A stretch of DNA of 64,000 bases from positions 1,178,001 to 1,242,000 of the forward strand of contig NZ_BAAAPK010000001.1 in assembly GCF_039531105.1 (NCBI RefSeq). The letters run 5' to 3'. Source of the stretch: Microbacterium lacus. GTDB lineage: Bacteria > Actinomycetota > Actinomycetes > Actinomycetales > Microbacteriaceae. This document shows, piece by piece, positions 52,011 to 60,650 of this stretch (position 1 is the first letter of the stretch; every line of letters starts with the position of its first letter). The translations under genes were made by a program, and so were the position numbers. The notes under the pieces are model-generated. The model searched no databases. It saw nothing but the letters and a program-made list of their open reading frames with translations, and had not been told where the DNA came from.

Positions 52011-52481
52011 CTACACCCCGATGAGGGACCGCACTCGCGCGACGTGCCCCGTCGCCTTCACGTTGTAGAGCGCCTGCTGGATCACGCCGTCGGCGTCGAT
52101 GACGAACGTCGAGCGGATCACGCCCTGGTACGTCTTGCCGTAGTTCTTCTTCTCACCCCACGCGCCGTACGCCTCGAGCGCGGTGCGGTCGGGGTCGCTC
52201 AGGAGGTCGTACGTGAGTCCGTCGCGCTCACGGAAGCGACGGAGCTTCTCGGGCTGATCGGGTGAGATGCCGAGCACCGTGTACCCGGCGGCCTGCAGAG
52301 GCGCGAGGCTGTCGCGGAAGTCGCACGCCTCGGTCGTGCATCCGGGCGTCATCGCTTCGGGATAGAAGAACAGGACGACACCGTGACCGCGCAGCCCGCT
52401 CAGGCTGACGGGCTTCTCATCCTGATCGAGGAGGGTGAAATCGGGGGCGGGGGTACCGGGTTCCAGGACGTGGGCGCTCAT
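52011..52481 (-). CDS. bcp: Thiol peroxidase / bacterioferritin comigratory protein
   Basis: 156 residues from ATG 52481. Atypical 2-Cys peroxiredoxin: peroxidatic C48 in the PEAMTPGCTTEACDF block, with C53 five residues later as resolving Cys. GISPDQPEKLRRFRERDGLTYDLLSDPD and GVIRSTFVIDADG complete the fold. It reduces hydroperoxides using thioredoxin. A TATCCT box 6 bases before the ATG marks a leaderless start; the longer frame into rsgA is rejected. Confidence 0.94.
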   Translation of the reverse strand: MSAHVLEPGTPAPDFTLLDQDEKPVSLSGLRGHGVVLFFYPEAMTPGCTTEACDFRDSLAPLQAAGYTVLGISPDQPEKLRRFRERDGLTYDLLSDPDRTALEAYGAWGEKKNYGKTYQGVIRSTFVIDADGVIQQALYNVKATGHVARVRSLIGV

Positions 52482-52487
52482 TCCCCC

Positions 52488-52493
52488 AGGATA
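52488..52493 (-). promoter_or_regulatory. Leaderless -10 box of bcp
   Basis: TATCCT on the minus strand lies 6 bases before ATG 52481 and close to the rsgA stop. Confidence 0.5.
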
Positions 52494-52510
52494 CGAAATC
52501 CGGATGCCGC

Positions 52511-53551
52511 TCAGGACGATCCGGCGAAGGTGAGCAGCAGTCGCTGAAGCGAGTCCAGGCGCGCTGCACCGTTCGGGCCGAGACGCCCGTCGGCGGCGGC
52601 CTCCATGATCGCGCAGTCGGGCGCGTCCGGCAGATGCGTGCACCCGCGGGGGCAGTCCTCGGCGATCAGCGCCAGTTCGGTGAAGGCGCCGAGGATGTGG
52701 GCCGGATCCACGTGGCCGAGTCCGAACGAGCGCACGCCGGGGGTGTCGATCACCCAGCCGCTGCCGGCGGCGCCGCGGTAGCGCAGCGAGACCGTCGAGG
52801 AAGAGGTGTGGCGCCCGCGACCGGTCACCTCGTTGACGTGCCCGGTGGCCCGCATGGCGCTCGGGACGAGTGCATTCACGAGCGTCGACTTGCCCACGCC
52901 GGAGTGGCCGACGAAGACCGTGGCGTGCCCGCTGAGTCGAGCGCCGATGCGCTCGAGCGGCATCTCGTCCTGCCTGCTCGTGAACACCTCGAGATCCAGC
53001 CCGTCGAAGTGCTCGAGGAACACCGCCGGATCTGCGAGGTCGGTCTTGGTCACCACGAGCAGGGGTCGGATGCCCGCGTCGAGCGCGGCCACGAGATAGC
53101 GATCGACGAGACGTGCACGCGGTTCAGGGTCGGCCGCGGCGACCACGATGAGCATCTGATCCGCGTTCGCGACGATCACCCGCTCCACCTGATCGGTGTC
53201 ATCCGCCGATCGCCGGAGCAGCGACGTGCGTTCCTCGATACCGACGATGCGGGCGAGCGTCCCCTCGTCGCCGCTGCGGTCGCCGACGATGCGGGCCCGG
53301 TCGCCCGTCACGATCGGCATCCGTCGCAGCTCGCGCGCCCGCGTCGCCAGCACGCGCCGCTCGTGCGGGCCGTCCTCGTCCGCGAGCACGGTGTACCGGC
53401 CGCGGTCCACCCCCAGCACCCGTGCGACCTCGGCGTCCGCGTGAGCAGGACGACGCTTCGTGCGCGGGCGGTTCGCCTTCGGGTTGGGCCGGGACCGCAG
53501 GGTGGTCTCGTCGAACTCCTCGTCGTCGTCGTCGTCGTCGAGCCAGCTCAC
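52511..53551 (-). CDS. rsgA: Ribosome small-subunit-dependent GTPase A
   Basis: 346 residues from GTG 53551, 15 bases after the aroA stop. It starts with an acidic MSWLDDDDDDEEFDE tract, then an OB-fold and a circularly permuted GTPase with G4 VVTKTDL before G1 VGHSGVGKSTLVN and G3 IDTPGVRSFGL. The C-terminal zinc knuckle has CPRGCTHLPDAPDC. RsgA checks late 30S maturation. The aroA-rsgA pair is common in actinobacteria (Rv3227-Rv3228). Confidence 0.95.
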   Translation of the reverse strand: MSWLDDDDDDEEFDETTLRSRPNPKANRPRTKRRPAHADAEVARVLGVDRGRYTVLADEDGPHERRVLATRARELRRMPIVTGDRARIVGDRSGDEGTLARIVGIEERTSLLRRSADDTDQVERVIVANADQMLIVVAAADPEPRARLVDRYLVAALDAGIRPLLVVTKTDLADPAVFLEHFDGLDLEVFTSRQDEMPLERIGARLSGHATVFVGHSGVGKSTLVNALVPSAMRATGHVNEVTGRGRHTSSSTVSLRYRGAAGSGWVIDTPGVRSFGLGHVDPAHILGAFTELALIAEDCPRGCTHLPDAPDCAIMEAAADGRLGPNGAARLDSLQRLLLTFAGSS

Positions 53552-53566
53552 CGTGCGCCGATCGCC

Positions 53567-54940
53567 TCAGGACGCAAGGTCGTGTTCGGGTTCGGCGTGG
53601 GCTGCGTCGTCGGATCCGGCGAGCATCTCCGCCCACAGCTCAGGGAATTCGGGCATCGTCTTCGCGGTGGTGCCGATGTCGTCGACCTCGACGCCGTCCA
53701 CGACGAGGCCGATCAACGCGCCGGTCGTCGCCAGACGGTGATCGTGGTGCGCCGGCCAGATCCCGCCGTGCAGGGGACGGGGGACGATGCGGATGCCGTC
53801 TTCCAGCTCGTGCGCCTCACCGCCGAGCGCGCGGAGGTTGCCCACGAGCGCCGCGATGCGGTCGGTCTCATGCCCGCGGATGTGTCCGATGCCGTAGAAC
53901 GTGCTCTCGGAGTCAGCGAACGCGGCGAGGGCGACGAGGGTGGGGGTGAGCTCGCCGACGGCGGAGAGGTCGAGATCGACTCCGGCGATCGCCGGTCCGC
54001 CGGTCACCGTGAGGGCACCGCCGCGACGCACCGCTCGCGCGCCCATCAGGGTGAGGATCTCGCTGAGCTGGTGACCCGGCTGCGTCGAATGCGCGGGCCA
54101 GCCCGTGACGCCGACGCTTCCCCCGGCGATCATGGCCGCGGCCAGGAACGGGGCCGCGTTGGAGAGATCGGGCTCGATCGCGACGTCCTTCGCGCGCACC
54201 GGCCCGGCGGGCACGACCCACTCCCCGGCAGCGGGGCGCTCGACGTGGACACCCCGGTGGGCGAGCGACTCGATCGTCATGTCGATGTGCGGAACGCTCG
54301 GCAGGCGCTCCCCGCGATGGATGAGGTGCAGTCCGACGTCGAATCGAGGTGCGGCGAGGAGCAGTCCCGACACGAACTGGCTGGACGCACTCGCATCCAC
54401 CACCACTTCGCCACCGCGCACGTGCCCGTGACCTCGGACGACGAACGGCAGCGACCAGTGCCCGCCGTCGTCGATGTCGACGCCGACGTCGCGGAGAGCC
54501 TTGATCATCGTGCCCATCGGACGGTGCAGCGCGCTCTCGTGGGCGGTGAGGGTGACCTCGCCCTGCGCGAAGCCGGCCAGACCGGCGATGAAGCGCATCA
54601 CGGTGCCGGCCTGCCCGCAGTCGACGACGCTCGACCCCCGCAGCGGCCAGATCGGCGAGACGACCAGGTCGTCGCCGAAGCGGCCGATGCCGGGTTCGGG
54701 GTCGACGCCCACGCCCAGGGCGCGCAGCGCCTCGATCATGCGGACGGAGTCGTCGGAGTGCAGGGGCGCGGTCAGGCGACTGGGTCCGTCGGCCAGGGCG
54801 GCCAGGATCAGCTCGCGATTGGTCAGCGATTTCGAGCCGGGCACCGTGATGCTCGCCCGCAGGGGACCGGTCGCCCTCGGCGCGCGCCAGTGATCGGGCG
54901 CGGCCGGTGCACGGTCATGGGAATACCGGTCGCCTGTCAT
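53567..54940 (-). CDS. aroA: 3-phosphoshikimate 1-carboxyvinyltransferase (EPSP synthase)
   Basis: 457 residues. It joins shikimate-3-phosphate and PEP in the aromatic pathway. Motifs: ITVPGSKSLTNRELILAALA, VDCGQAGTVMRFIAGLAG, ESALHRPMG, ASASSQFVSGLLLAAP, IEPDLSNAAPFLAAA and RGHETDRIAAL. The LGQAGT-like loop has CGQAGTVMRF, so Gly-Thr rather than the Gly-Asn of E. coli, as in mycobacterial AroA. TAGGGT lies 8 bases before the ATG. Its first codons overlap a SigH-type promoter firing in the opposite direction. Confidence 0.96.
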   Translation of the reverse strand: MTGDRYSHDRAPAAPDHWRAPRATGPLRASITVPGSKSLTNRELILAALADGPSRLTAPLHSDDSVRMIEALRALGVGVDPEPGIGRFGDDLVVSPIWPLRGSSVVDCGQAGTVMRFIAGLAGFAQGEVTLTAHESALHRPMGTMIKALRDVGVDIDDGGHWSLPFVVRGHGHVRGGEVVVDASASSQFVSGLLLAAPRFDVGLHLIHRGERLPSVPHIDMTIESLAHRGVHVERPAAGEWVVPAGPVRAKDVAIEPDLSNAAPFLAAAMIAGGSVGVTGWPAHSTQPGHQLSEILTLMGARAVRRGGALTVTGGPAIAGVDLDLSAVGELTPTLVALAAFADSESTFYGIGHIRGHETDRIAALVGNLRALGGEAHELEDGIRIVPRPLHGGIWPAHHDHRLATTGALIGLVVDGVEVDDIGTTAKTMPEFPELWAEMLAGSDDAAHAEPEHDLAS

Positions 54941-54946
54941 CGGGTT
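54919..54946 (+). promoter_or_regulatory. SigH/SigR-type promoter upstream of sigH
   Basis: GGGAATA at 54919-54925 and GTT at 54944-54946 with 18 bases between fit the SigH/SigR consensus GGGAAYA-N16-18-GTT. It points at sigH and gives a leader of about 50 bases before the long start. It suggests autoregulation under thiol-oxidative stress. Confidence 0.75.
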
Positions 54947-54948
54947 CT

Positions 54949-54954
54949 ACCCTA
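54949..54954 (-). promoter_or_regulatory. Leaderless -10 box of aroA
   Basis: TAGGGT on the minus strand, 8 bases before the aroA ATG at 54940. It lies on the probable start point of the SigH-dependent transcript. Confidence 0.45.
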
Positions 54955-55006
54955 CTGAACCGCTGCTGACCGCCGTCAGAAGCGCCGCCGGAGAAACGGG
55001 AGTGTG

Positions 55007-55693
55007 ATGATCGCGACCCTCGATCGACCCGACCTCAGCAGCGTCGATCTGCTCGATGTCGGGTGGGATGCCGCCGCCGTAGACTGGCACGCGATGAACG
55101 ACGAGGCAGAAGCCAAGGGCGCGGCCCGCACCGAGTTCGAGGTGCAGGCGCTTCCTTTCATGGATCAGCTGTACGCGGCGGCGATGCGCATGACGCGAAA
55201 TCCCGCGGACGCCGCCGATCTGGTGCAGGAGACGTTCGTGAAGGCGTTCGCGTCCTGGGCGACGTTCACACAGGGGACGAACCTCAAGGCGTGGCTGTAC
55301 CGGATCCTGACCAACACCTACATCAACATCTATCGCAAGAAGCAGCGCGAGCCCTATCAGGGCACGATCGACGAGCTCGAGGACTGGCAGCTCGGCGGGG
55401 CCGAGTCGACGACGGCCTCCAGCAGCCGGTCCGCGGAGGCGGAGGCGATCGACCACATGCCGGCGTCCGTGGTCAAGGACGCCCTCCAGGCGATCCCGGA
55501 GGATTTCCGGCTGGCGGTGTACCTCGCGGACGTCGAGGGGTTCGCCTACCAGGAGATCGCCGACATCATGAAGACACCGATCGGCACGGTCATGAGCCGC
55601 CTGCATCGTGGCAGGCGCATGCTTCGTGAGCTGCTGGCGGATTATGCGGCCGAGCGCGGGATCAGCGCGGCCGCCACAGGGAGTGGGAAATGA
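55007..55693 (+). CDS. sigH: ECF sigma factor SigH/SigR
   Basis: 228 residues from ATG 55007 (GTG 55004 is just before it), with GGGAG 4 bases upstream. An internal start, ATG 55094, gives 199 residues and matches the length of mycobacterial SigH. Region 2 has [22 protein letters not shown] and [22 protein letters not shown]; region 4 has [44 protein letters not shown]. It controls the thioredoxin, mycothiol and proteolysis response to disulfide stress. The anti-sigma gene overlaps its end by ATGA. Two starts with two promoter types resemble Streptomyces SigR/SigR'. Confidence 0.94.
   Translation: MIATLDRPDLSSVDLLDVGWDAAAVDWHAMNDEAEAKGAARTEFEVQALPFMDQLYAAAMRMTRNPADAADLVQETFVKAFASWATFTQGTNLKAWLYRILTNTYINIYRKKQREPYQGTIDELEDWQLGGAESTTASSSRSAEAEAIDHMPASVVKDALQAIPEDFRLAVYLADVEGFAYQEIADIMKTPIGTVMSRLHRGRRMLRELLADYAAERGISAAATGSGK
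55080..55085 (+). promoter_or_regulatory. Internal leaderless -10 box for short SigH
   Basis: TAGACT lies 8 bases before the in-frame ATG 55094. It could drive a constitutive leaderless transcript for the short form. Confidence 0.5.
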
Positions 55694-55932
55694 CCGATTG
55701 CGGATGTGAGAAGGCGCAGCGCGAGCTCGAGGAGTACCTGCGGCACGAGGTCTGCAAGACCTCGGCGAAGGACATCGCCGAGCACTTGGAGAACTGCCCC
55801 GGCTGTCAGGACGAGGCGCTGGTCGCGCGAACGCTTACCGAGGTCGTGGCGCGTGCGTGCAAGGAGTCCGCGCCGGAAGAGCTGCGCGATCAGGTCCTCG
55901 CGCGGCTGCGGGCCGTTCAGGCCACGCACTGA
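55690..55932 (+). CDS. rshA: Zinc-binding anti-sigma factor RshA/RsrA
   Basis: 80 residues with the ZAS motif H32-x3-C36-x2-C39 (HLENCPGC) plus N-terminal C4, C6 and C22. In RsrA/RshA these residues bind zinc and form a disulfide on oxidation, releasing the sigma factor. Extra C4/C6 near the N-terminus are usual for the mycothiol-system anti-sigma family. The start overlaps the sigH stop. It converges with a lipid kinase gene 7 bases away. Confidence 0.94.
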   Translation: MTDCGCEKAQRELEEYLRHEVCKTSAKDIAEHLENCPGCQDEALVARTLTEVVARACKESAPEELRDQVLARLRAVQATH

Positions 55933-55939
55933 TCCGGCA

Positions 55940-56830
55940 TCACTCGCCCGGCACGAAGACCCTCAGCGCACCCGGGACGGCCGCCACGGTCACCGGCAGT
56001 GCTCCGATCGGGTCGCCGTCCGCGTACGCGGTGATTCCGGGGGCGTCCAGCCGGATGCGACGCCCTCGGTAGGTCTCGACCTCGGGACGCTGCACGTGGG
56101 TTCCGCGGTAGACGGTCGGGAGCAGTCGGAGGAGCCGCAGGCGTCCCGCCGGGCGGACGACCGTCACATCGAGCAGTCCGTCGCCGGCGTCCGCGTCGGG
56201 ACAGATCGGGATGCGGCCCCCGTACGAGCGGGTGTTCCCGACGCTCGCCATCACGAACGGGCCCTCGATCCTCCGGCCGTCCACCTCGATCGCATAGGGC
56301 GTGGGGGCGAGGAAGAGGAACTCGATCAGGATGGCGATGTTGTAGCGCATGTCGCCGCGCGGCCAGCGCATGCGGTTGGCGCGGTCGTTCACGCGCGAAT
56401 CGAATCCGCTCGCGAGGACGGTCGCGTAGAACCGATCCTCGCCGCCGGCCCGTTCGACGCGCGCGACGTCCATCCGCGTCGTCCGCCCGGCGGAGATCAC
56501 GTCGGCGGCCCTCACGGGGTCGAGCTCGGGGATGCCGAGGTGCGCCGCGAAGTCGTTCCCGGTCCCCGCCGGAATGATTCCGAGGGGGATGTCCGTCCCG
56601 ATCAGATGGGGCAGGGCGAGGGCGACGGTCCCGTCCCCGCCCGCGACGACGAGCGCATCCGTGCCGAGCCGGACGGCGGTCCGGATCAGGGCGGATGATT
56701 CCGCGGCGCTTCCGCCGCTGATCTCCGTGACGGTGTGGCCGAGCTCGCGCAATCGCGAGATCGCCCGCGCCGCCGCGTGCGTGTGCGCTCCGGAGCGGGC
56801 GGCCGGGTTCACGACGAGGGCGATCCTCAC
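55940..56830 (-). CDS. Diacylglycerol/lipid kinase family protein
   Basis: 296 residues from GTG 56830, overlapping the FAD-oxidase stop (GTGA); the long upstream frame is shadow. The DAGK catalytic domain has ALVVNPAARSG, VAGGDGTVALALPHLIGTDIPLGIIPAGTGNDFAAHLG and DVARVERAG. The C-terminal beta part has ASVGNTRSYGGRIPICPDADAGDGLLDV. The family phosphorylates diacylglycerol or related lipids such as sphingosine-like or polyprenyl ones. Coupling to an AGPS-like oxidase suggests a lipid precursor. Confidence 0.9.
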   Translation of the reverse strand: MRIALVVNPAARSGAHTHAAARAISRLRELGHTVTEISGGSAAESSALIRTAVRLGTDALVVAGGDGTVALALPHLIGTDIPLGIIPAGTGNDFAAHLGIPELDPVRAADVISAGRTTRMDVARVERAGGEDRFYATVLASGFDSRVNDRANRMRWPRGDMRYNIAILIEFLFLAPTPYAIEVDGRRIEGPFVMASVGNTRSYGGRIPICPDADAGDGLLDVTVVRPAGRLRLLRLLPTVYRGTHVQRPEVETYRGRRIRLDAPGITAYADGDPIGALPVTVAAVPGALRVFVPGE

Positions 56831-58464
56831 GGGACGAGCGCCCCCGGATTCATGATGCCGCGCGGATCCAGCGTCGCCTTGACCGACCGGAGGACCGCGA
56901 CGCCGAGATCGCCGATCTCCGCCGGCAGATGGGCGCGGTGATCGCGTCCCACGGCGTGATGGTGGGTGATCGTGCCGCCCGCAGTCCCGATCGCCCGGGA
57001 CGCGGCATCCTTCGCCCGTATCCACTGCCCGACCGGGTCGGCGGTGAGCGCCGCGACCACGGTGAAGTACAGCGACGCGCCCGCGGGATACACGTGCGAG
57101 ATGTGGCACATCACGATCGGCTTGGTGCCGTCGCCGGCGAGGGTCTCCGTGAGCGCCGCCGTGACGGCCGCCTTGAGAACGGGGAGATTCGCCCATGTCG
57201 TCGCCGTCTCGAGCGTCTCGGCCAGGACACCGACGTCCAGCAGGGTGTCGCGCAGTGCGGGTGAGGCGAAGCGGCCGCGCTCCCACGACCGGGCGGGATC
57301 TTCGCCCCGGGCGATCGCACCGTGGCGACGCAACAGCTCATCGGTGCTTCGGCGGGTCTGCTCGGCTTCGTCGGCATCGCGGCCCTCGAACGTCGCGACG
57401 GCCAGCGCCCCGCGGGCGCGCAGCAGATGACCGCCCATGAGCGCGTTCACGCGCGTCTCGGACTCGTCGCTCAGCCGGAGGACGGTGGGGCGGATGCCAG
57501 ATTGGGTGAGCTCGCGCAGCGCCGAGGCTCCGGTCGCGAAGTCGGGAAAGGTCCACGCTCCGTAGGTCGTGGCGGCCGGCACCGGGCGGATGCGCACGGT
57601 GACTTCGGTCAGGACGCCGAAAGCACCTTCGGAGCCGAGGAAGAGCTCGCGCAGATCAGGACCCGCGGCGCTGGAGGGCGCGCGGCCCAGTGCGAGCTCG
57701 CCGACCGGTGTCGCGACGCGCAGTGCGTGGACGAGCTCGTCGAACCGACCGTATCCACGGGAGGCCTGCCCGCTCGAGCGGGTCGCGGCGTACCCGCCGA
57801 TCGAGGCGTACTCGAAGCTCTGCGGGAAGTGCCCGAGGGTGAAGCCGCGGGCGTTCAGCAGCTCTTCCGCCTGCGGTCCGGTCGTTCCCGCTCCGAGTGT
57901 CGCCAGGAACGAGGTCCGATCGAGCGACAGCAGCCCCGCGGTGCGGATGAGGTCGAGCGCGATGACGACGTCGTGCGCGCCGGAATCGGGTTGGACGCCG
58001 CCCACGACGCTCGTCCCGCCGCCGAACGGCACCACGGCGATGCCGTGCGCGTCGCATGCGGCGAGCACGGAGAGCACCTCGGCGTGGGAAGCGGGCGAGA
58101 GCACGGCGTCCGGGGCGTTCTGGGGGTCGTCGAGGCGACGGGCGAGGAGATCCGGTGTGCTCTTGCCGCCGAGGTGGAGGGCGCGGGCGGCGTCGTCGCG
58201 CGTCGCGTACTCCTCGCCGACGATCGCGATCAGCGCGCGCAGGCGATCCTCGTCGATGCGGGAGGGGGTCAGCCGGGGCGCCGGGCGCCGGGGGATCGGG
58301 TGCGGCTTGCCGCGGAGGACCGTCGCGAGCAATGTCTTCGCGCCCGGCGGCAGGGCCGCCGTCGTGCCCCCCCACGCGTCCCACGCGGAGCGCGGACGCG
58401 GAGTGGGAACGGCGATCGGTTCGGCCGCGGGTGAGGTCGGAGCGCGGGGCGTCTTCGCATCCAT
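56827..58464 (-). CDS. AGPS-like FAD-binding oxidase
   Basis: 545 residues from ATG 58464; the frame opens slightly earlier at 58482. The FAD_binding_4 domain has VVPFGGGTSVVGGVQP and a GHFPQSFEYASIGGYAATRSSGQ segment. The C-terminal FAD-oxidase domain has the His-rich THHHAVGRDHRAHLPAEIG. These features are closest to alkyl-dihydroxyacetonephosphate synthase (AGPS) and Rv3107c AgpS. Since flanking genes are a lipid kinase and GlpD, a glycerol-phosphate or ether-lipid substrate is likely. A D-lactate or 2-hydroxyacid dehydrogenase is the alternative. Confidence 0.86.
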   Translation of the reverse strand: MDAKTPRAPTSPAAEPIAVPTPRPRSAWDAWGGTTAALPPGAKTLLATVLRGKPHPIPRRPAPRLTPSRIDEDRLRALIAIVGEEYATRDDAARALHLGGKSTPDLLARRLDDPQNAPDAVLSPASHAEVLSVLAACDAHGIAVVPFGGGTSVVGGVQPDSGAHDVVIALDLIRTAGLLSLDRTSFLATLGAGTTGPQAEELLNARGFTLGHFPQSFEYASIGGYAATRSSGQASRGYGRFDELVHALRVATPVGELALGRAPSSAAGPDLRELFLGSEGAFGVLTEVTVRIRPVPAATTYGAWTFPDFATGASALRELTQSGIRPTVLRLSDESETRVNALMGGHLLRARGALAVATFEGRDADEAEQTRRSTDELLRRHGAIARGEDPARSWERGRFASPALRDTLLDVGVLAETLETATTWANLPVLKAAVTAALTETLAGDGTKPIVMCHISHVYPAGASLYFTVVAALTADPVGQWIRAKDAASRAIGTAGGTITHHHAVGRDHRAHLPAEIGDLGVAVLRSVKATLDPRGIMNPGALVP

Positions 58465-58474
58465 CGCGACAGTA

Positions 58475-58497
58475 TGACACATTATGTATGGTTGTCA
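58475..58497. promoter_or_regulatory. Candidate TetR operator over divergent starts
   Basis: TGACA (58475-58479) and TGTCA (58493-58497) are inverted arms, with a central 9-base palindrome ACATTATGT (58479-58487). TATGGT (58487-58492) would be the leaderless -10 of tetR. The minus-strand promoter for the oxidase overlaps the same bases. Confidence 0.55.
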
Positions 58498-58498
58498 C

Positions 58499-59080
58499 AT
58501 GGCGCAATCGGCGACGGACACCCGAACGGTGCTGCTGGATGCCGCCCTTGCGGAACTCCTCGCGCACGGGGTCCGGCGCACGACGGCATCCGACATCGCG
58601 CGTCGCGCCGCGGTGTCGCGGCAGACCCTGTACCGGTACTGGCCGGACGTGCAGAGTCTCCTGGCCGAGCTCGTCACCCGCGAGCTGTTCGCGGTGGTAC
58701 CGCGCGAGGAAACCGCCGCGTCGCTGCCCGACCTGGTGGACGACATGGTGCGCACCGCGGAGCGGATCCGCGATCTTCCGCTCGTGCAGCGCCTGCGCGC
58801 GACCGATCCCGAGCTGTTCGCCCGGTACGTGTTCGAGCGTCTCGGCACGAGTCAGCGCGGGATCCAGCGCGAGCTCGCGCGGCGCATCGGCACGGGCCAG
58901 GCGGACGGGTTCGTGCGTGCGGGCGACCCCGATCGACTCGCGGCGTTCGTGCTCCTGATCGCCCAGTCCGCCGTCCAGTCGGCTTCGCTGATCGCGGAAT
59001 GGGTCTCCCCGGCGCAGTGGCGCGAAGAGCTGGCCGCTGCGCTCACGGGTTACCTGGTTCCGCGTGGGGACGAGCCGTGA
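58499..59080 (+). CDS. TetR/AcrR family regulator
   Basis: 193 residues from ATG 58499; an ATG at 58484 in frame lies over the operator. The HTH reads TVLLDAALAELLAHGVRRTTASDIARRAAVSRQTLYRYWPDVQSLLAEL. The helical ligand domain shows no known effector motif. Divergent from the AGPS-like oxidase and overlapping glpD by 4 bases, it probably controls both. The effector may be a glycerol-lipid intermediate; this is inference. Confidence 0.92.
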   Translation: MAQSATDTRTVLLDAALAELLAHGVRRTTASDIARRAAVSRQTLYRYWPDVQSLLAELVTRELFAVVPREETAASLPDLVDDMVRTAERIRDLPLVQRLRATDPELFARYVFERLGTSQRGIQRELARRIGTGQADGFVRAGDPDRLAAFVLLIAQSAVQSASLIAEWVSPAQWREELAAALTGYLVPRGDEP

Positions 59081-60618
59081 CGCGTATCGTGGGTCGCTTC
59101 GCCCACCCGACCGCCCTGAACGCCGCCCGCCGTGCCCGTGACCTCGCGTGGCTCGCGGACGATCCGGAGATCGACGTGCTGGTCGTCGGCGGGGGGATCA
59201 CCGGCGCCGGCATCGCGCTGGACGCGGCCAGCCGGGGACTGCGGACGGTGCTCGTCGAGCGCGCCGACCTCGCGCACGGCACGAGCCGGTGGAGCTCGAA
59301 GCTCGTCCACGGCGGGCTGCGCTACCTCGCTTCGGGGCAGCTCGCGATCGCGCACGAGAGCGCCGCGGAACGTCACTTGCTCATGACGCGCATCGCCCCG
59401 CATCTCACCCGGCCCCTCGCCCAGGTGCTGCCGCTGTATGCTCCGGGGCACGTCGCGCGCGGCGCCTACATCGGTGTCGGATATGCGCTCGGAGACGGGT
59501 TGCGCCGCGTGGTCGGAACGCCCGACGCCGTGCTCTCGCACCCGGCCGCGATCGACCGCGACACGGTGCTGCGCCTGACGCCGGCGGTACGGTCCGAACT
59601 CCTGCGCGGCGGGGTTCGCGGCTGGGACGGGCAGCTGTTCGACGACGCGCGGCTCGTGATCGCCGTCGCCCGCACGGCCGCGGGGTTCGGCGCGCGCGTT
59701 CTGACGCGCGTCGAGGCTGTCCGCGTGCACGGTGACGGCGCGGTGCTGCGCGACGCCCTGACCGGCACGGAGGTGACGGTCCGCGCGCGTGCGGTGCTGA
59801 ACGCCGGCGGCGTGTGGGCGGGGGAGCTGCAGTCGGACGTGCACCTGCGACCGAGCCGCGGCACGCACCTCGTCGTGGAGACGTCGCGGCTGGGGGGTGC
59901 GGATGCCGCGCTGACCGTACCCGTCGCCGGTTCGCGGAGCCGTTTCGTGTTCACCGTGCCCGCCCCGCATGGCCGCACGTACATCGGGCTGACCGATGTC
60001 CCCGCCGATGGGCCTCTTCCGGACGTGCCGCAGGCGACGGATGCCGAGATCGACATGCTCCTGGACACCGTCAACGCGGTCCTCGCCGATCCGCTGCGTC
60101 GGTCCGACGTCGTCGGCACGTTCGCCGGGCTCCGGCCGCTGCTGACGGCCGGACACGAGCAGCACACCGAGACGAGCGACCTGTCCCGGCGGCACGCGAT
60201 CCTCGAGTCGGCGGACGGCGTGCTCACGGTCGTCGGGGGCAAGCTCACCACCTACCGCCGGATGGCTCAGGACGGCGTCGATGCGGCGATCGCCCGTCGC
60301 TTCGCACGCGGTGAGGCGCCGGCATCCCGCACCGCGTCTCTGCCCCTCGTGGGCGCGTGGCCGCGCGCCCGGTCGGCCGAGATCTCGGCCGCGCCGCGCC
60401 TGGTGCGACGGTACGGCGCCGAGGCGCCCTTCGTCGCCGCGCTCGCCGACGGGCCTGCCGCCGCTCGCGGGGTCACGGCGCAGGAGCTGCGCTGGGGGGT
60501 CCTCGTCGAGGGTGCCCTCACGGCCGACGACCTGCTCGATCGGCGCACGCGGCTGGGTCTGGTGGCCGAAGACCGGGCCGCGTCGATGGATGCCGCAGAG
60601 GCCGCGCTCGACTCCTGA
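59077..60618 (+). CDS. glpD: Glycerol-3-phosphate dehydrogenase (FAD)
   Basis: 513 residues from GTG 59077 overlapping the tetR TGA. FAD-binding VLVVGGGITGAGIALDAASRGLRTVLVE, followed by AHGTSRWSSKLVHGGLRYL, RGTHLVVETSRL, GKLTTYRRMA and a C-terminal helical domain. It oxidises glycerol-3-phosphate to DHAP and passes electrons to the quinone pool at the membrane. Catalytic-loop sequence GGxRYL is intact. Being in one unit with a TetR regulator and beside the AGPS-like oxidase links glycerol-phosphate and DHAP pools. Confidence 0.93.
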   Translation: MTRIVGRFAHPTALNAARRARDLAWLADDPEIDVLVVGGGITGAGIALDAASRGLRTVLVERADLAHGTSRWSSKLVHGGLRYLASGQLAIAHESAAERHLLMTRIAPHLTRPLAQVLPLYAPGHVARGAYIGVGYALGDGLRRVVGTPDAVLSHPAAIDRDTVLRLTPAVRSELLRGGVRGWDGQLFDDARLVIAVARTAAGFGARVLTRVEAVRVHGDGAVLRDALTGTEVTVRARAVLNAGGVWAGELQSDVHLRPSRGTHLVVETSRLGGADAALTVPVAGSRSRFVFTVPAPHGRTYIGLTDVPADGPLPDVPQATDAEIDMLLDTVNAVLADPLRRSDVVGTFAGLRPLLTAGHEQHTETSDLSRRHAILESADGVLTVVGGKLTTYRRMAQDGVDAAIARRFARGEAPASRTASLPLVGAWPRARSAEISAAPRLVRRYGAEAPFVAALADGPAAARGVTAQELRWGVLVEGALTADDLLDRRTRLGLVAEDRAASMDAAEAALDS

Positions 60619-60638
60619 CGGGTGTCTGAGGATCGGGC

Positions 60639-60644
60639 TAGGGT
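60639..60644 (+). promoter_or_regulatory. Leaderless -10 box of Eis-like gene
   Basis: TAGGGT lies 6 bases before ATG 60651. Confidence 0.5.
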
Positions 60645-60650
60645 GAGCGG

